Assembly: GCA_973895155.1 (NCBI GenBank)
Contig: OZ316898.1
Span: 15,314,001-15,378,000, forward strand
DNA: 64,000 nt
From: Marsupella aquatica
Lineage: Eukaryota > Marchantiophyta
Reading direction: 5' to 3'
Part shown: positions 24,040 to 34,223 of the stretch, piece by piece
Layout of the letters: each line of letters opens with the position of its first letter
Position numbering within the stretch: position 1 is the first letter of the stretch
Translations under genes and position numbers: made by a program
The notes under the pieces: model-generated
Seen by the model: the letters and a program-made list of their open reading frames with translations, nothing else
Told to the model about the DNA's origin: nothing
The model's database searches: none

Positions 24040-24305
24040 AAGTGTTGCTTTTGTGGAGATGTCGTGTGTTCACGTCCTCTGATAAGCACCTTCGATCAGC
24101 AAGGTGAGCAGGAGCTGTACTTGCCTCACCAACAGCAACCAACCTTAAATTATCAGTTCCCACTCACTGTGTCATTCCATTGGTTCCAGCTAGGGGTCAC
24201 AGTGTAAACATAGCATGAAACACTCCTAATCAACTTGCTTACAAACTACAATATCCAGAAAGAGTGAAAGTCTCACCCTCCAGTGAGCAGCAGAGAGGTA
24301 GTTCA

Positions 24306-24689
24306 CTAGATGTGTTGATGTGCAGTTAAACCTCCACTATTGCTTACTTCTGGTGTATGTTGCTTAGAAGAAGACATATTAGTAGCAGCAAATTGCAAAT
24401 AATGGCCATAAGCAAACCGTGAGAGTTTGCAGAATGCTACGACAAATCCATCACAGCAGTGCTCCACAGGAATGAAACCAAGCAAAATTTGGTGACCTCG
24501 GCCAATGACAAGGCCAATGTAGTGAACAATCCTTGACCGATCAGGATATGGATTGGAATTACAATTAGTCAGCTCTTCTTCTTTGTTTTCTAACTCTGGG
24601 GGAAATGAGCATGACCAGGGAATTCTTTGAGAAATAGAAGTGCACAGGGAAAATGAAATTGGCTCATTCAGCTGCGCAAGACCGACCAT
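24306..24689 (-). CDS. Hypothetical protein in the CACTA element
   Basis: Open frame of about 127 codons with an ATG at 24689 (MVGLAQLNEPISFSLC). It has a hydrophobic stretch (RIVHYIGLVIGRGHQILLGFIPV) and no recognisable domain. Same strand as the other CACTA genes. It may be a real exon or a chance frame. Confidence 0.3.
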   Translation of the reverse strand: MVGLAQLNEPISFSLCTSISQRIPWSCSFPPELENKEEELTNCNSNPYPDRSRIVHYIGLVIGRGHQILLGFIPVEHCCDGFVVAFCKLSRFAYGHYLQFAATNMSSSKQHTPEVSNSGGLTAHQHI

Positions 24690-25418
24690 TGTAGCATACT
24701 TGGACAGTTGTTCCGCAATACACTAGTATGACAGGAACTCAAGGAAACATTTGTGGCAATGTCTTCACAGGAAAAGAAGAATCGCTAAGTACAGTATTCT
24801 TAATAGTAGTTTCGTTCTAATTCTGAAATCTACACATAGGATGGAAACCCAGGACATTTCTCATGAAAATTGAAGATCCATTCAACAACTCCATGATAGC
24901 CTATTCCGCATTGTGTCCGTCCCATGCAAGCGAGGGGTGTTCATCCGAGCTTAGTCTAACCACGAATGATTGTTCTGGAAGCAATTGCGACAATGTTTTG
25001 GTAATTTTCTCCTACCCAACTCAATAGCTCACAAACATGGCATTGGACCCATTAACAAATTATACTTGCCATCATTCTCAACTGTATTACATGGCCCACA
25101 CTGCTGATGTCCCTGACTCTTAAGGGAAACTCATCTCCTGGGCCAGCAACATCTCAGATTCTACAAAAATGAGAAACTATGAAAACTTATTGAAGTCATA
25201 TCCTGTGATTGTAGCATGTATGATTCACTAGGACTGCAAGCAGTTCTAGATCCTGCTGCACTTTATATACAGCAGCAACCTGAGCTCCATGAACTTGTTT
25301 TTAATAGACGTGCGTTTGACCACGGCTACAACTCCAAAACAATCAGTCATCCAATCAAATCATAACAAAACCCACCCGCAAGCTGAATGTAGAGGATAGA
25401 GACAGAGAAAATCACCTG

Positions 25419-25523
25419 GGCAATGAAGTCGGATCACAGGGTGCGAAACTAGTACTCAACAGGGTAAGACCGATCACAGCAAACAAAGCACGGAGCTAGA
25501 CCACCAAAACTCCAGCAAGACAG
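25419..25523 (+). repeat. Direct repeat in the CACTA interior, copy 1
   Basis: AATGAAGTCGGATCACAG...AACTAGTACTCA...CTCCAGCAAGACA. The second copy is at 25549-25659 with small changes. Confidence 0.75.
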
Positions 25524-25548
25524 TGTCGTGTCCATTTATTTGTAGGGA

Positions 25549-25659
25549 ATGAAGTCGGATCACAGAGTGTAAAACTAGTACTCAGTAGGGTAAGACAGAT
25601 CACAACAAACGAAGCTAACACAACAAAGCACATAGAGGAGCAAAACTCCAGCAAGACAT
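25549..25659 (+). repeat. Direct repeat in the CACTA interior, copy 2
   Basis: Near copy of 25419-25523, about 130 bases downstream, including the AACTAGTACTCA and CTCCAGCAAGACA landmarks. Confidence 0.75.
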
Positions 25660-26459
25660 AAATCAGACCTCACAGCCTTTTGACTAGCAAAGGGAGATAG
25701 TCTACGCTTTCCATTGCTGGTCACAGCGCGACGGGCAATCAGGATGATGCCATGCCGAGTAGAAGAACAACAAAGCATTCTATAAAAAGCACTGAGGTTG
25801 GCGTTATAGTAAAAGTGGTAGTACTTCTAGTAGCGCGACCAACTCGCTAAGTGACAGTTCGGAGTAGCTTACCTCCGAGAAGAAAGCCAGAGCAATTTAG
25901 CAGAAATCCCCAAGAAAATCCCCACTCTGAAGATGGTAAGCTTGCAGCTGCTCCCCCGGGTGCTCCCCTCAACCTCGCCACTTCTATTCTGAGTAGCGCA
26001 GGTCCTCTCCACCCTCTCACCTTGCACCTCCTGAACAGGTGACCAGCACTATCCACTCCCACCGCAACTGTGGACGGTCCCTAAAAAAATGCAGATGACA
26101 GCGACCAATAGACAAAGGATTACATGCGTAGACCTGGCAGAAATCTTCAGTGCAATGCGTGACTAAGCTGACCAGTATTTCTCAATAGGGTACCAAAAGC
26201 CACAGACAATACAAAAGGCAGTGACAAGCACAGGCGGTGGCAACTAGCAAAGGCAGTGGCAAGCAAGCAATCAATGATGATAGCGGCAATCGACAATGGC
26301 GGTGGGAGGCAGCAATAGGAATCACCTGAATGAAGTACCAATCCGCAGCGGGAGGGAATGTCAACCTTCTTGTCAATTGCAGACCACCTCCGACCTCAAG
26401 GTCTCCCTCACGTCAACACCTAAAATGTAAGTGATGACCCAATGTATCCTCCCTGATCG

Positions 26460-26464
26460 CAGCT
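26460..26464. repeat. Target-site duplication of the gypsy element, left copy (CAGCT)
   Basis: CAGCT directly before the 5' LTR. The same five bases follow the 3' LTR at 42078-42082. Confidence 0.95.
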
Positions 26465-26579
26465 TGTGATGCCTAGACAGGAATCACTCGGCCGGTTAAG
26501 TGGGTAAAGCAGGAAGGCACCCTAGGAACACCTTAGTATAGTGACAAAACAAGGAAAATATAAACAATTAGGGGCAACC

Positions 26580-29500
26580 ATGGAACCCGGGCAGAGGCTG
26601 GAGGTAAGGCTGAGGGTGAAAACCCGATTAGGGTTAGGGTGCGTTAAGCGTCGGCGGCTAGGAAGGATCAACGGGAAGAAGGACCAGCAGAGGAGAGGGG
26701 TAAGGAGCGCTTGCAGGAGATGGTGGCTCATTTGCGAGCACGAACTAGGCAGACGACTACGGGAGGCCAACTACTGTCAGCTGCTTAGGCAAGCACTCGG
26801 GGAGAGAGTAGATACCGACGATCAACCTAAGGAGGGTATGAGCAACGTCAATCAAGCGGCACATTTCTGGGGATGCCTGTTCGAACGGGCAACTGAGTAC
26901 ATCAAGACTTACGAGGACGAGGAGTCAGAAAGGGCAGCTCGAGAACGGCAGGAGCTCGCTCGATTGTGGGAGCTGCAGAAGACGGCTTTCTTAGGAGGCG
27001 AACTCATCAAGGACGAGTTCCTGTGGACGCCTACTTCCAATCAACTCGACGATCTTCTGTTTTGCAAAGACAGCGTCGTCGGCATCCGAGAGGCCATCAA
27101 GAACTGCAACGACATACACTGGGAATTAAAGGGTAGCACGGAAAGGTGGACCCAGGCAACGGTGCTAGGAGAAACCTCCACGGCAGCAGAGATGAAGAGG
27201 AAGGGAGCCGTCAACGATGAAGCCACCCCGACAAAAAGAACGAGGTCGGCGGCACCAAAGAAGCCAGCCGAGCAGCAGAGCAGGAGGCAGGGAGAAGCCA
27301 AAGAGGAGGAGGTCGATCCCATCAAGGCCATTCCAACCAGGGATGACACCTGGAAGGGCTGGGCGGCAACCCTACCGGTGGAGGTGCAACTACATTTTGC
27401 ACGGGAGGAGGATGCATGCTTTACGGCCATGCAGACCAAGAAGTACCAAGGCTTCATGGCCGGATCCGGCTTGGAGGCCTTTGTAAGATTACCATGGCTG
27501 AAGCCGGAGGTACCGGAGTCAGACCTATTAGAATTCGTGGGGTCATGGGAACCCGAGACCAATTGCACGAGGATATATGGGAAGGATTTCTATCTTACTC
27601 CCAAGGTGATTGCCGAAGTGTTTGGCTTGCCGATGGGCAATAAGACCAAAGTTGATACCAGGAAGACCTTGCCTGACAAGGAGTTCCGGTCGTTCCCCGG
27701 GCCATCAACGAAGAATGGCTTCTTCCGGAACACCTGCACCAACCCGCACATAGGAGAGATGATCGACTTCTTGCGGGTGACCATGCATTGTAACTTGCCG
27801 AGGGCAGAGATCGGCAAGGCACAGGTCTATCTGGCAGAAAGGCCAGACCCAAGCCGGGACTACAACGGGTACCTCCTCAACCAATTGAAGAAGATCTTAA
27901 AGGAGGAGCAGCAGGTAATCGGCATGGGGAGCGTGTCGCGGCTTGGCTATCACATGCCGCTGTTGTGCCGGTATGCCAGAGGTCAGACTTTTGCCCCGGT
28001 ACTTCCCCTGTAGGTAAGGGCACCCGAGGAAGCTCCAACGCCGAGGCCGTTGGCTGAGAAGCCTCAACCACCTGCTAGTCCTACGATCGAGCAGGTGTTT
28101 AGGCCCAGGAAGGAAGACTTGCCGATGCAGCAACCAGGCATGCAGAGTCTGCTGAAACTACTGGAGAAAGAAAAGAAATCGGCATCGGCAACAACAACAA
28201 CAACAACAACGGCAACGGCAACAATGCAGGACACTACTACAGAGGTAGGCCTACACCGGCTCACAAGAGAAAACCCCTTTGCTGGAGACAAGGAGAGAAT
28301 CAGGCCGGAATCCAAGCCAGGTGTTCGAATGTACGTGGGAACCTCAAGCTCCGAATCTGAGGCAGAATTGCCTGAAGCTCCTACCGAGGAAGAGGAGAGG
28401 GAGAAGCCGGAAATCCAAGAGGTAGAGGAGGCAGTGGAGGACTGCAGCCATGATAATTCCGGCTATGGGTCGGACCATTACGTTCCAGGAGTAAGGACCT
28501 GTGGCCGGTTTGTCCCCACACTTCCAAGGGTAGTGCGAGGGGACCCCAACCAGCAGAGTAGCCCTGAGTCTCCCCCACCAGATGTTGCTCCCCCGAGCTT
28601 CGACGGCATAAAACAGATGGTGCAGGAATTTCAGGAGCGAATCAAGCAGGAGGAAGAGGCCGCCCTGGCTAAGGAAAAGGATTTACCAGGAGGAGATTGG
28701 CCGGAGGACATCAGGTGGCTAGCCGAAAAAGGAAGCAAACCTCTAGCCACGATTGAAGAGATCCGCAGGACGGCTTGGGAGCAGAGGCCACGATGGGCGA
28801 TGCCGATCACTTCTACTTACTCCACCTACGCTAAGAATAGAGCCATGGAGTATGGTGAGATGTGTGGGGAACTTGCGCTCGGCATCTTTGGAGAGGAGTT
28901 GGAGGTAGGACCCTTTTTCCATAGGGAGCAGTTGGAGAAGCACCAATTAGAAGAAGCGGTGGCTTTAGAGAGAAGCAAGAAGGACGAGGTCATTCGGCGG
29001 CTTAGGAGGATGGAAGCCGAGATTGAAGATCTAAGGGCGGCCAAGAAAGCCCAAGATGAACTGCGGATTAAACGACATGAGCTGAACATCATGCAGGGGC
29101 AGTTGGACGCCGCGCAGGCTGATAATCAGAATATCAAGGATAAACTGACTCAGACGCAGGAAGAGTTGGCCGACACAATCAAAGAAAGGGAAAAGTGGAA
29201 GCAAGAGCTGAAGAATACAGAGGAGGCCCACATAACAGCCAACAGCCGGGCCATGGCAGAGACCCAAAGAAAGGAATGGGCGTTGAAAGGGGAGCTCGAG
29301 AAAATCCGCGGAGCCCTTGAGCAGAAGGAGGTCGAGTTAGGGAAATCCTATCAAGGGATTATGGCGCTGCAGCAGGAGCTTGCGTCCCTGACGGCCAGCT
29401 TCAAGGCCGACCTAAGGGAGAAGGACGAGATGCTCGAACAGACTTACGCCAAGATGAACCAGATGGAGTCTGTCATCATTGCAGAGCTCGACAAGGAGCT

Positions 29501-30239
29501 AAGAGCAACCCAGGAGGAGAAGGCTACCTTGAAGAAGGAATTGGAGGAAGCCCACAGGGAGCAGGAGGAGGCCAAAAACGAGCTGGAGGGGGCACGTAAG
29601 GACCTGGATGAAACCCAAGAGGAGTTGGAGGAAATCACGAGGAAGATGGAGAACCTACAGCGGCGGGCCGACAACCAAACAGAGCGGCTGAAGAAACAAG
29701 CCGCAGTATTTAAATGCTTAGCTGCAGCAGGTCCATCTCCCGTTGGGACAAACCAGTTACCAGGGGTGGTAATTGCCGAAGGACAAGCCGCGCCACCTGC
29801 ACCAGTGCCGGAAGTAAGTGGGAAGGGGAAGGGACCAGCTGCCGAGCCACCAACAAAGAAGAAGCGGAAACCTTCAGGGTCAAGGAGTAATACGACTTCA
29901 CAGGCCGTGGTGATCAAGGAGGTAGACCCAGCACCGACCCCAGACAGGGTCACGGCTAAGGATCCAACTACCCTAGGGGAAGGGGAAGCCGAAGCCGTGG
30001 GAGTGGCTGAAGCCGAAGCCGTGGGGTTGGCTGAAGCCGGAGCCGTGGGGGTGGCTGAGGCCGAAGCCGTGGGTATTGCCGAGGCCGGTGTCGAGGCTGA
30101 AGCCGAAGGTGGACCCAGTCAGGCCGATGGAGAGTTGACTCGGTCAAGGGCAGGTAATCTGTCAGTAGGCGGGCCAACGGCAGTGGCTGAGGAGGAAGTG
30201 TTGGGGGCGTCCATTGAGGATCCACCACCGGTGTCGTGA
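26580..30239 (+). pseudogene. LTR-encoded protein, 5'-LTR copy, one stop codon
   Basis: Same protein as 37500-41156 except for a CAG-to-TAG change at 28011-28013, which ends it after about 478 residues; the frame is otherwise open to 30239. The change is a C-to-T transition in a CTGCAG context, a site plants methylate. Because new LTRs are copied from both ends of the genomic RNA, the intact 3' copy could still be inherited. The truncated product would keep the plant-transposon-like domain and lose the coiled coil and the NLS-like motif. Confidence 0.9.
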
Positions 30240-30890
30240 CGGTGCAAGGGCGCCGTTCCTTTTAGGGAGGGCGGACGTGGAGGGAGGAGGCGTGAGTGGG
30301 CAGGGCGGGCACGGATCTCCACGTTTAGGATTAGGATCAGAACCAGGAGCGGCCCTGACACTTAGCTTAGTGGGATTACGGTCCCACTGGTAGGAGCAAC
30401 ACTTGTGCTCCTGCCTTGCTGTACATAGGTAGATTCGGGCAAGTAGATTACTGTTAAGTAGATTAGGCTTACGATGCAAAGAATGGCGGATCCACTACCA
30501 GGATAAGTACCTGGGCAGCGGGGAGCTCAGGGCCTCTTCTTTAGCAAGTTTTTAGTTTGCACCAGCCGGGCTGGGATCAAGTAGTACGAGAAGCTCTCGG
30601 TTAGTCATACAGTGACCCTTGTGTATATTCATGTTTCCTCATGCCTAAGAGCTGAATAGAGTTGGCCTCACGGCTTAGTTCGCAGAACTTGTGTATGAGA
30701 TGTACTGTTTGTATGGCAAGTGCATGGTATGACTCAGTCAGAATGAGTCATTTTGCTATTTGTGTGTCGCATTAACTTGTGTGAAGAGTGCCCACATCAA
30801 CAGAAGGAAGGAAAGTAAGCAGGGGAGTGAGAGTTGGATGTGTCGAGCTGAGAGAGGTCTTAGCGGCTTAACCAAGCCTATTGGGGATCA

Positions 30891-30917
30891 TTCCGGCGGC
30901 GGAATCCAAACATACCT
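30891..30917 (+). promoter_or_regulatory. Conserved LTR block (TTCCGGCGGCGGAA), 5' LTR
   Basis: TTCCGGCGGCGGAATCC followed by AAACATACCT, about 245 bases before the LTR end. Arms TTCCG/CGGAA form an inverted repeat. Also found in the 3' LTR, in LTR A and in diverged LTR B. Function unknown. Confidence 0.5.
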
Positions 30918-30954
30918 AACAAGACGGAGGGGAAGACAGGGGAAGACAGGGGAA

Positions 30955-30969
30955 GGCCTATATTAGGCC
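30955..30969 (+). promoter_or_regulatory. Inverted repeat GGCCTA-TAT-TAGGCC, 5' LTR
   Basis: Perfect 6-base arms with a 3-base spacer. LTR A keeps both arms but has a different spacer (CTC on the plus strand) near 3662. It might bind a dimeric factor; the TATATTA core could also be a weak TATA element. Confidence 0.4.
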
Positions 30970-31164
30970 GGCTACGTATCTCATGACCCGATGAAGGATC
31001 TGTCCAGTATATGTGTGTAAAATGTTAATAGTAGTAGTAGAAGGTTAGCAGCGTCCCATGCCGCTAAGCCGCGGAAACGGCCTCGCCAAGCACGAAACCT
31101 GCGGGAATCGACTTGAGCTGGGGGGTTTCTTGGGTTTAGGGAGCCATGGGACGCACCACATTTT

Positions 31165-31181
31165 TGGCGCTAGATGGAGGG
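31165..31181 (+). promoter_or_regulatory. Primer-binding site candidate
   Basis: TGGCGCTAGATGGAGGG four bases after the 5' LTR end. The TGG start matches the CCA end of a tRNA, as in gypsy elements. The tRNA species was not determined. Confidence 0.65.
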
Positions 31182-31229
31182 GGCATTTCTTAAGCCGTGA
31201 GATATGAAGTTAGAACGGAAGCGTAGGTA

Positions 31230-34223
31230 ATGACTGACCTTACGCCGAGGGAAGAAAGAGTGATTCAACGGGAGAGAGCTCGACTGCAGCAGCTCGCCGG
31301 GTGGCATGATACACAGCGACTGAGAGGGGCAGAAAGAGCTGGTAGCTCCGAAACTGGAAGTGGCGTCGAAGAAGACATACCAGAAGAAGAGTCGGTAAGG
31401 AGAAGTGAGTCTCCAACCGACATGGGGGAACCAGAGGCACGGCCAGACGAGAGGCCAGGGACCAGATTGAGCCAGCGGTCGCGCATACATTACAAGGCAT
31501 TTCATGGGAGAGGAGATGAGGATCCGGACGAATGGTTGGATGATTTCGAGGGAACCGCTGCAGCAAATGGAGAATCGGCCATCAAGATGCAGATTCTTCC
31601 CGGCCTGTTCAAGGGTGAGGCTAGGCCTTGGTACAGAGCATTAGATGTGGAAGATCAAGCCATCTGGGATATCTTCAAAACACTCTTTGTTAAGGAGTTT
31701 CGACCCATTGGAACTTCAGAACTAGCAGTGCTGAAGTTGGGACAACTTCGGTTCAAGGAGAACAAATCCTTCAGGAAGTTCTTGCAACGCTTTCAGAAAC
31801 TGGTAAGACGTACAAAGACCAATGCATCTGAAGGTATGCAACTTCAATGGTTGGTGAATGCTTTGCCACAGAAGATGAGTTTTGCAATTAGGAAGGAGAA
31901 CCCGGAGACCTTAGCCGAAGCAATTAAGGATATTCAATTATACATTAATGCAGATATCACAAGCCGGAAGAAACAGCTTAAGTCTGAGAGTTCCTCATCA
32001 GAGGAGGGATCACCCCATAAGAAAAAAGATAAGAAGAAGAAACATTCCAAGAAGTCTAGAAGTGATAAGTCAAGCTCGGATAGTGGAAGTAGCAAGAGTG
32101 AGTCATCTTCTAGTTCTGAAGAAGAAAAAACTAGGAAAAGGAAGGGCAGAAGGAGAGGGAAGACGAAAGTCAAGATGGAGGCTAAGCCACCAGATAACAT
32201 CGTAGCCCTTACCGAGCAACTTAAGGCTATCATTGCAGAGGTAAAACCAAAGAAGAAGGTAGTACAGGAGGATAGCTCTGTATGGTGTGCCTTATGTTAT
32301 AAAACCGGACACCATAAAGATGCTTGTCCTAAGCTTAATACTAATCATGTTCGGCATGTGGCCGAGATCAGACCATGTCAGGGAGAAGTAGAGTACTTTT
32401 TGGGAGATGCCGCTGATAGTGTTTTCGGCATCAGTGAGATTGGAGCACGAGACCTATCCAACAGACCTGCATCTCTGTGGTCAGGGTTAAGGAACAATCC
32501 AGGAGAGATGTATCCTCGGATTATTCAGAACCCGTCAGTACCTCCTAGGCCGAATGTGCAAAGATTTGCGGCGTGCTATAATTGTGGTCAACCTGGCCAT
32601 TTTGCTAGAGAATGCCCGAATGCACGCAAACAGGGTGATGGACAACCAGCTCAGCTATGTATGGGATGCCGACAGGAAGGTCATATGCTAGGGCAATGTC
32701 CTACTTGGTTGGCAGGCCTGGCCGCAAATCATAAGCTTTTGCCGATCAAGATCTTACCGCCAGGTACTACCCCCGGAGGAGTTCAAATCAACCACATCGA
32801 ACTAGGATGGCAAGAGGATGCCGAGGCAGAGTTCGTACCATCTGATGATGAGGCCGAAGCCCTATCAACCTTCTCAGAGGAGGATTTAGATCATGATTGC
32901 TACCGGGTCTCTACTCGATCTACCAGAAGGAAGGAAAGGTGGGATGGGCTGGCCAAAAATAAAGGGAAGGTTACGGAGGAAAGGATCGACTCTTCGTCAA
33001 CATCAACAGAAGGAGAAGGGAGGGCTCCGGCAATACAGGTAAGCCATGAGCCCACCAGTGAAACCAATCCTTCACAAGATAGCGACTTCAATCGAGATCA
33101 TCCTAAGTTGTTCTACCCCTCTGTTACGGCTAGTGTTAAGGAACAACTAAGAGAATTAGAAACCCTGGAGAATACCGAAGCCATTGCCAAGGATGTAAAA
33201 CGAGCAAAAGCATTGTTTGCTTCGGAAGACCCAACAGCTGTGGAGACTAGCGTGGAAAAACTGGCCGAATCCAAGACGGAAACACCACCAGAAGAGAAGC
33301 CGATTGTTCCCTATGACCTGGCTAAAGATGTACTAGAATCTAGAGTCTCGGCAACAGTAGGTCAACTATTGAAAAATAGCCCGTACTTCCGGAAGCAATT
33401 AAGGAAGGCTATTCTCGGCAAGCCGAGATTACCCAAGGTAGCAACCAGATCCGACGTACTAATGATAGAAGAAGATCAAGGAGCCCCAGCATTACCATTA
33501 ATGATTCAAGGAGAATTATTACTACGGGTACCCATCAATGGAGGATCAGGGGTATGTATTATGATTGATTCAACAGCAAAAGGGTGGGGTCTAACACCGG
33601 AGATGACTGGAAGAGTGTTGAACATGGCCAATGGATATCAGGTCATTCCGACGGGAGTGTTAACCGGCATCAAGACAGAGATAGGAGGTATCTTCTTTAG
33701 CATTAACTATGTAGTAATGAAGCCGGTAAATCCTACGTCATTCCGGCTATTGATTGGTAGGCCATGGCTGTACCTAGCCGAGGTAATAGAAGATTGGGGT
33801 AAAAAGCAGTTCACTTTCGGGACCCCCTCTATCACGGTATCCTGGGACACTAAGGATGACCGTAGGAAAAGCATAAGGGAAGTAGATGGGTACGATAGTG
33901 GACTGGAGTCAGCCGATGAAGTACGTTGGTTAGAATGCTTCACTAACCTAACCGAAGAAGGTGTCTTTGGACCAGAGGTACCCCCCAGCGGATTATGGCA
34001 AGAACCAATGGAAGGTGACTTGGAAGAAGAAGACGAAGAGGTCGAGGACTGCTTTACAATAGAATCCACCTTTTTAGCTGCAATTCCGGAGGAAGTTAAG
34101 GATGTAGACCAATTGGATGAAACGGCTAAGTGGGGAGCAGTAGCAGGGACAGTGGATTTTCTGCAGGCGTTGTGGCAGAGCCGACGGGGTCCACAACGCC
34201 ATCGATCATCGGCAAGGAATTAA
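31230..34223 (+). CDS. gag: Gag-protease polyprotein of the gypsy element
   Basis: 997 aa, ATG at 31230. Retrotransposon gag domain at about residues 86-240 (YKAFHGRGDEDPDEWLDDF, FKGEARPWYRAL). A Ser/Lys-rich basic linker runs from 250 to 320. Three CCHC zinc knuckles lie at 353-366, 449-462 and 477-490. A retropepsin-like region is at about 755-880 (LLLRVPINGG, IMIDSTAKGWGL, FRLLIGRPWLYL). The expected Asp-Thr/Ser-Gly of the protease reads Asp-Ser-Thr (residue about 779), which is atypical. Gag forms the virus-like particle and the protease processes it. The last 94 bases overlap the pol frame, which lies one base back (-1). Confidence 0.93.
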   Translation: MTDLTPREERVIQRERARLQQLAGWHDTQRLRGAERAGSSETGSGVEEDIPEEESVRRSESPTDMGEPEARPDERPGTRLSQRSRIHYKAFHGRGDEDPDEWLDDFEGTAAANGESAIKMQILPGLFKGEARPWYRALDVEDQAIWDIFKTLFVKEFRPIGTSELAVLKLGQLRFKENKSFRKFLQRFQKLVRRTKTNASEGMQLQWLVNALPQKMSFAIRKENPETLAEAIKDIQLYINADITSRKKQLKSESSSSEEGSPHKKKDKKKKHSKKSRSDKSSSDSGSSKSESSSSSEEEKTRKRKGRRRGKTKVKMEAKPPDNIVALTEQLKAIIAEVKPKKKVVQEDSSVWCALCYKTGHHKDACPKLNTNHVRHVAEIRPCQGEVEYFLGDAADSVFGISEIGARDLSNRPASLWSGLRNNPGEMYPRIIQNPSVPPRPNVQRFAACYNCGQPGHFARECPNARKQGDGQPAQLCMGCRQEGHMLGQCPTWLAGLAANHKLLPIKILPPGTTPGGVQINHIELGWQEDAEAEFVPSDDEAEALSTFSEEDLDHDCYRVSTRSTRRKERWDGLAKNKGKVTEERIDSSSTSTEGEGRAPAIQVSHEPTSETNPSQDSDFNRDHPKLFYPSVTASVKEQLRELETLENTEAIAKDVKRAKALFASEDPTAVETSVEKLAESKTETPPEEKPIVPYDLAKDVLESRVSATVGQLLKNSPYFRKQLRKAILGKPRLPKVATRSDVLMIEEDQGAPALPLMIQGELLLRVPINGGSGVCIMIDSTAKGWGLTPEMTGRVLNMANGYQVIPTGVLTGIKTEIGGIFFSINYVVMKPVNPTSFRLLIGRPWLYLAEVIEDWGKKQFTFGTPSITVSWDTKDDRRKSIREVDGYDSGLESADEVRWLECFTNLTEEGVFGPEVPPSGLWQEPMEGDLEEEDEEVEDCFTIESTFLAAIPEEVKDVDQLDETAKWGAVAGTVDFLQALWQSRRGPQRHRSSARN

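Larger units (their letters stand above)
24700..26459. other. CACTA interior without a recognised gene
   Basis: No convincing coding frame. Two direct repeats (25419-25523 and 25549-25659). It lies upstream of all minus-strand CACTA genes, so it may be leader or intron sequence. The nested gypsy element interrupts it at 26464. Confidence 0.5.
26465..31160 (+). repeat. 5' LTR (4,696 bp)
   Basis: TG/CA ends, near-identical to 37385-42077. It contains the 5'-LTR copy of the LTR-encoded frame (26580-30239) and about 920 bases of non-coding tail. An ACA microsatellite near 28194 is one unit longer than in the 3' LTR. Confidence 0.97.

Noticed and set aside
27041-27568. Minus-strand frames antisense to the LTR protein
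   Set aside because: They mirror the opposite-strand coding sequence in both LTRs, have no domain and are explained by its codon composition.
26580-30239. Two separate genes in the 5' LTR (478 aa and 729 aa)
   Set aside because: Both are in one frame separated only by a TAG that is CAG in the 3' LTR.
34130-34160. GTG at 34130 as the pol start
   Set aside because: Plant nuclear translation rarely starts at GTG; the frame is simply open after a stop and overlaps gag, so frameshifting or a private indel is more likely.
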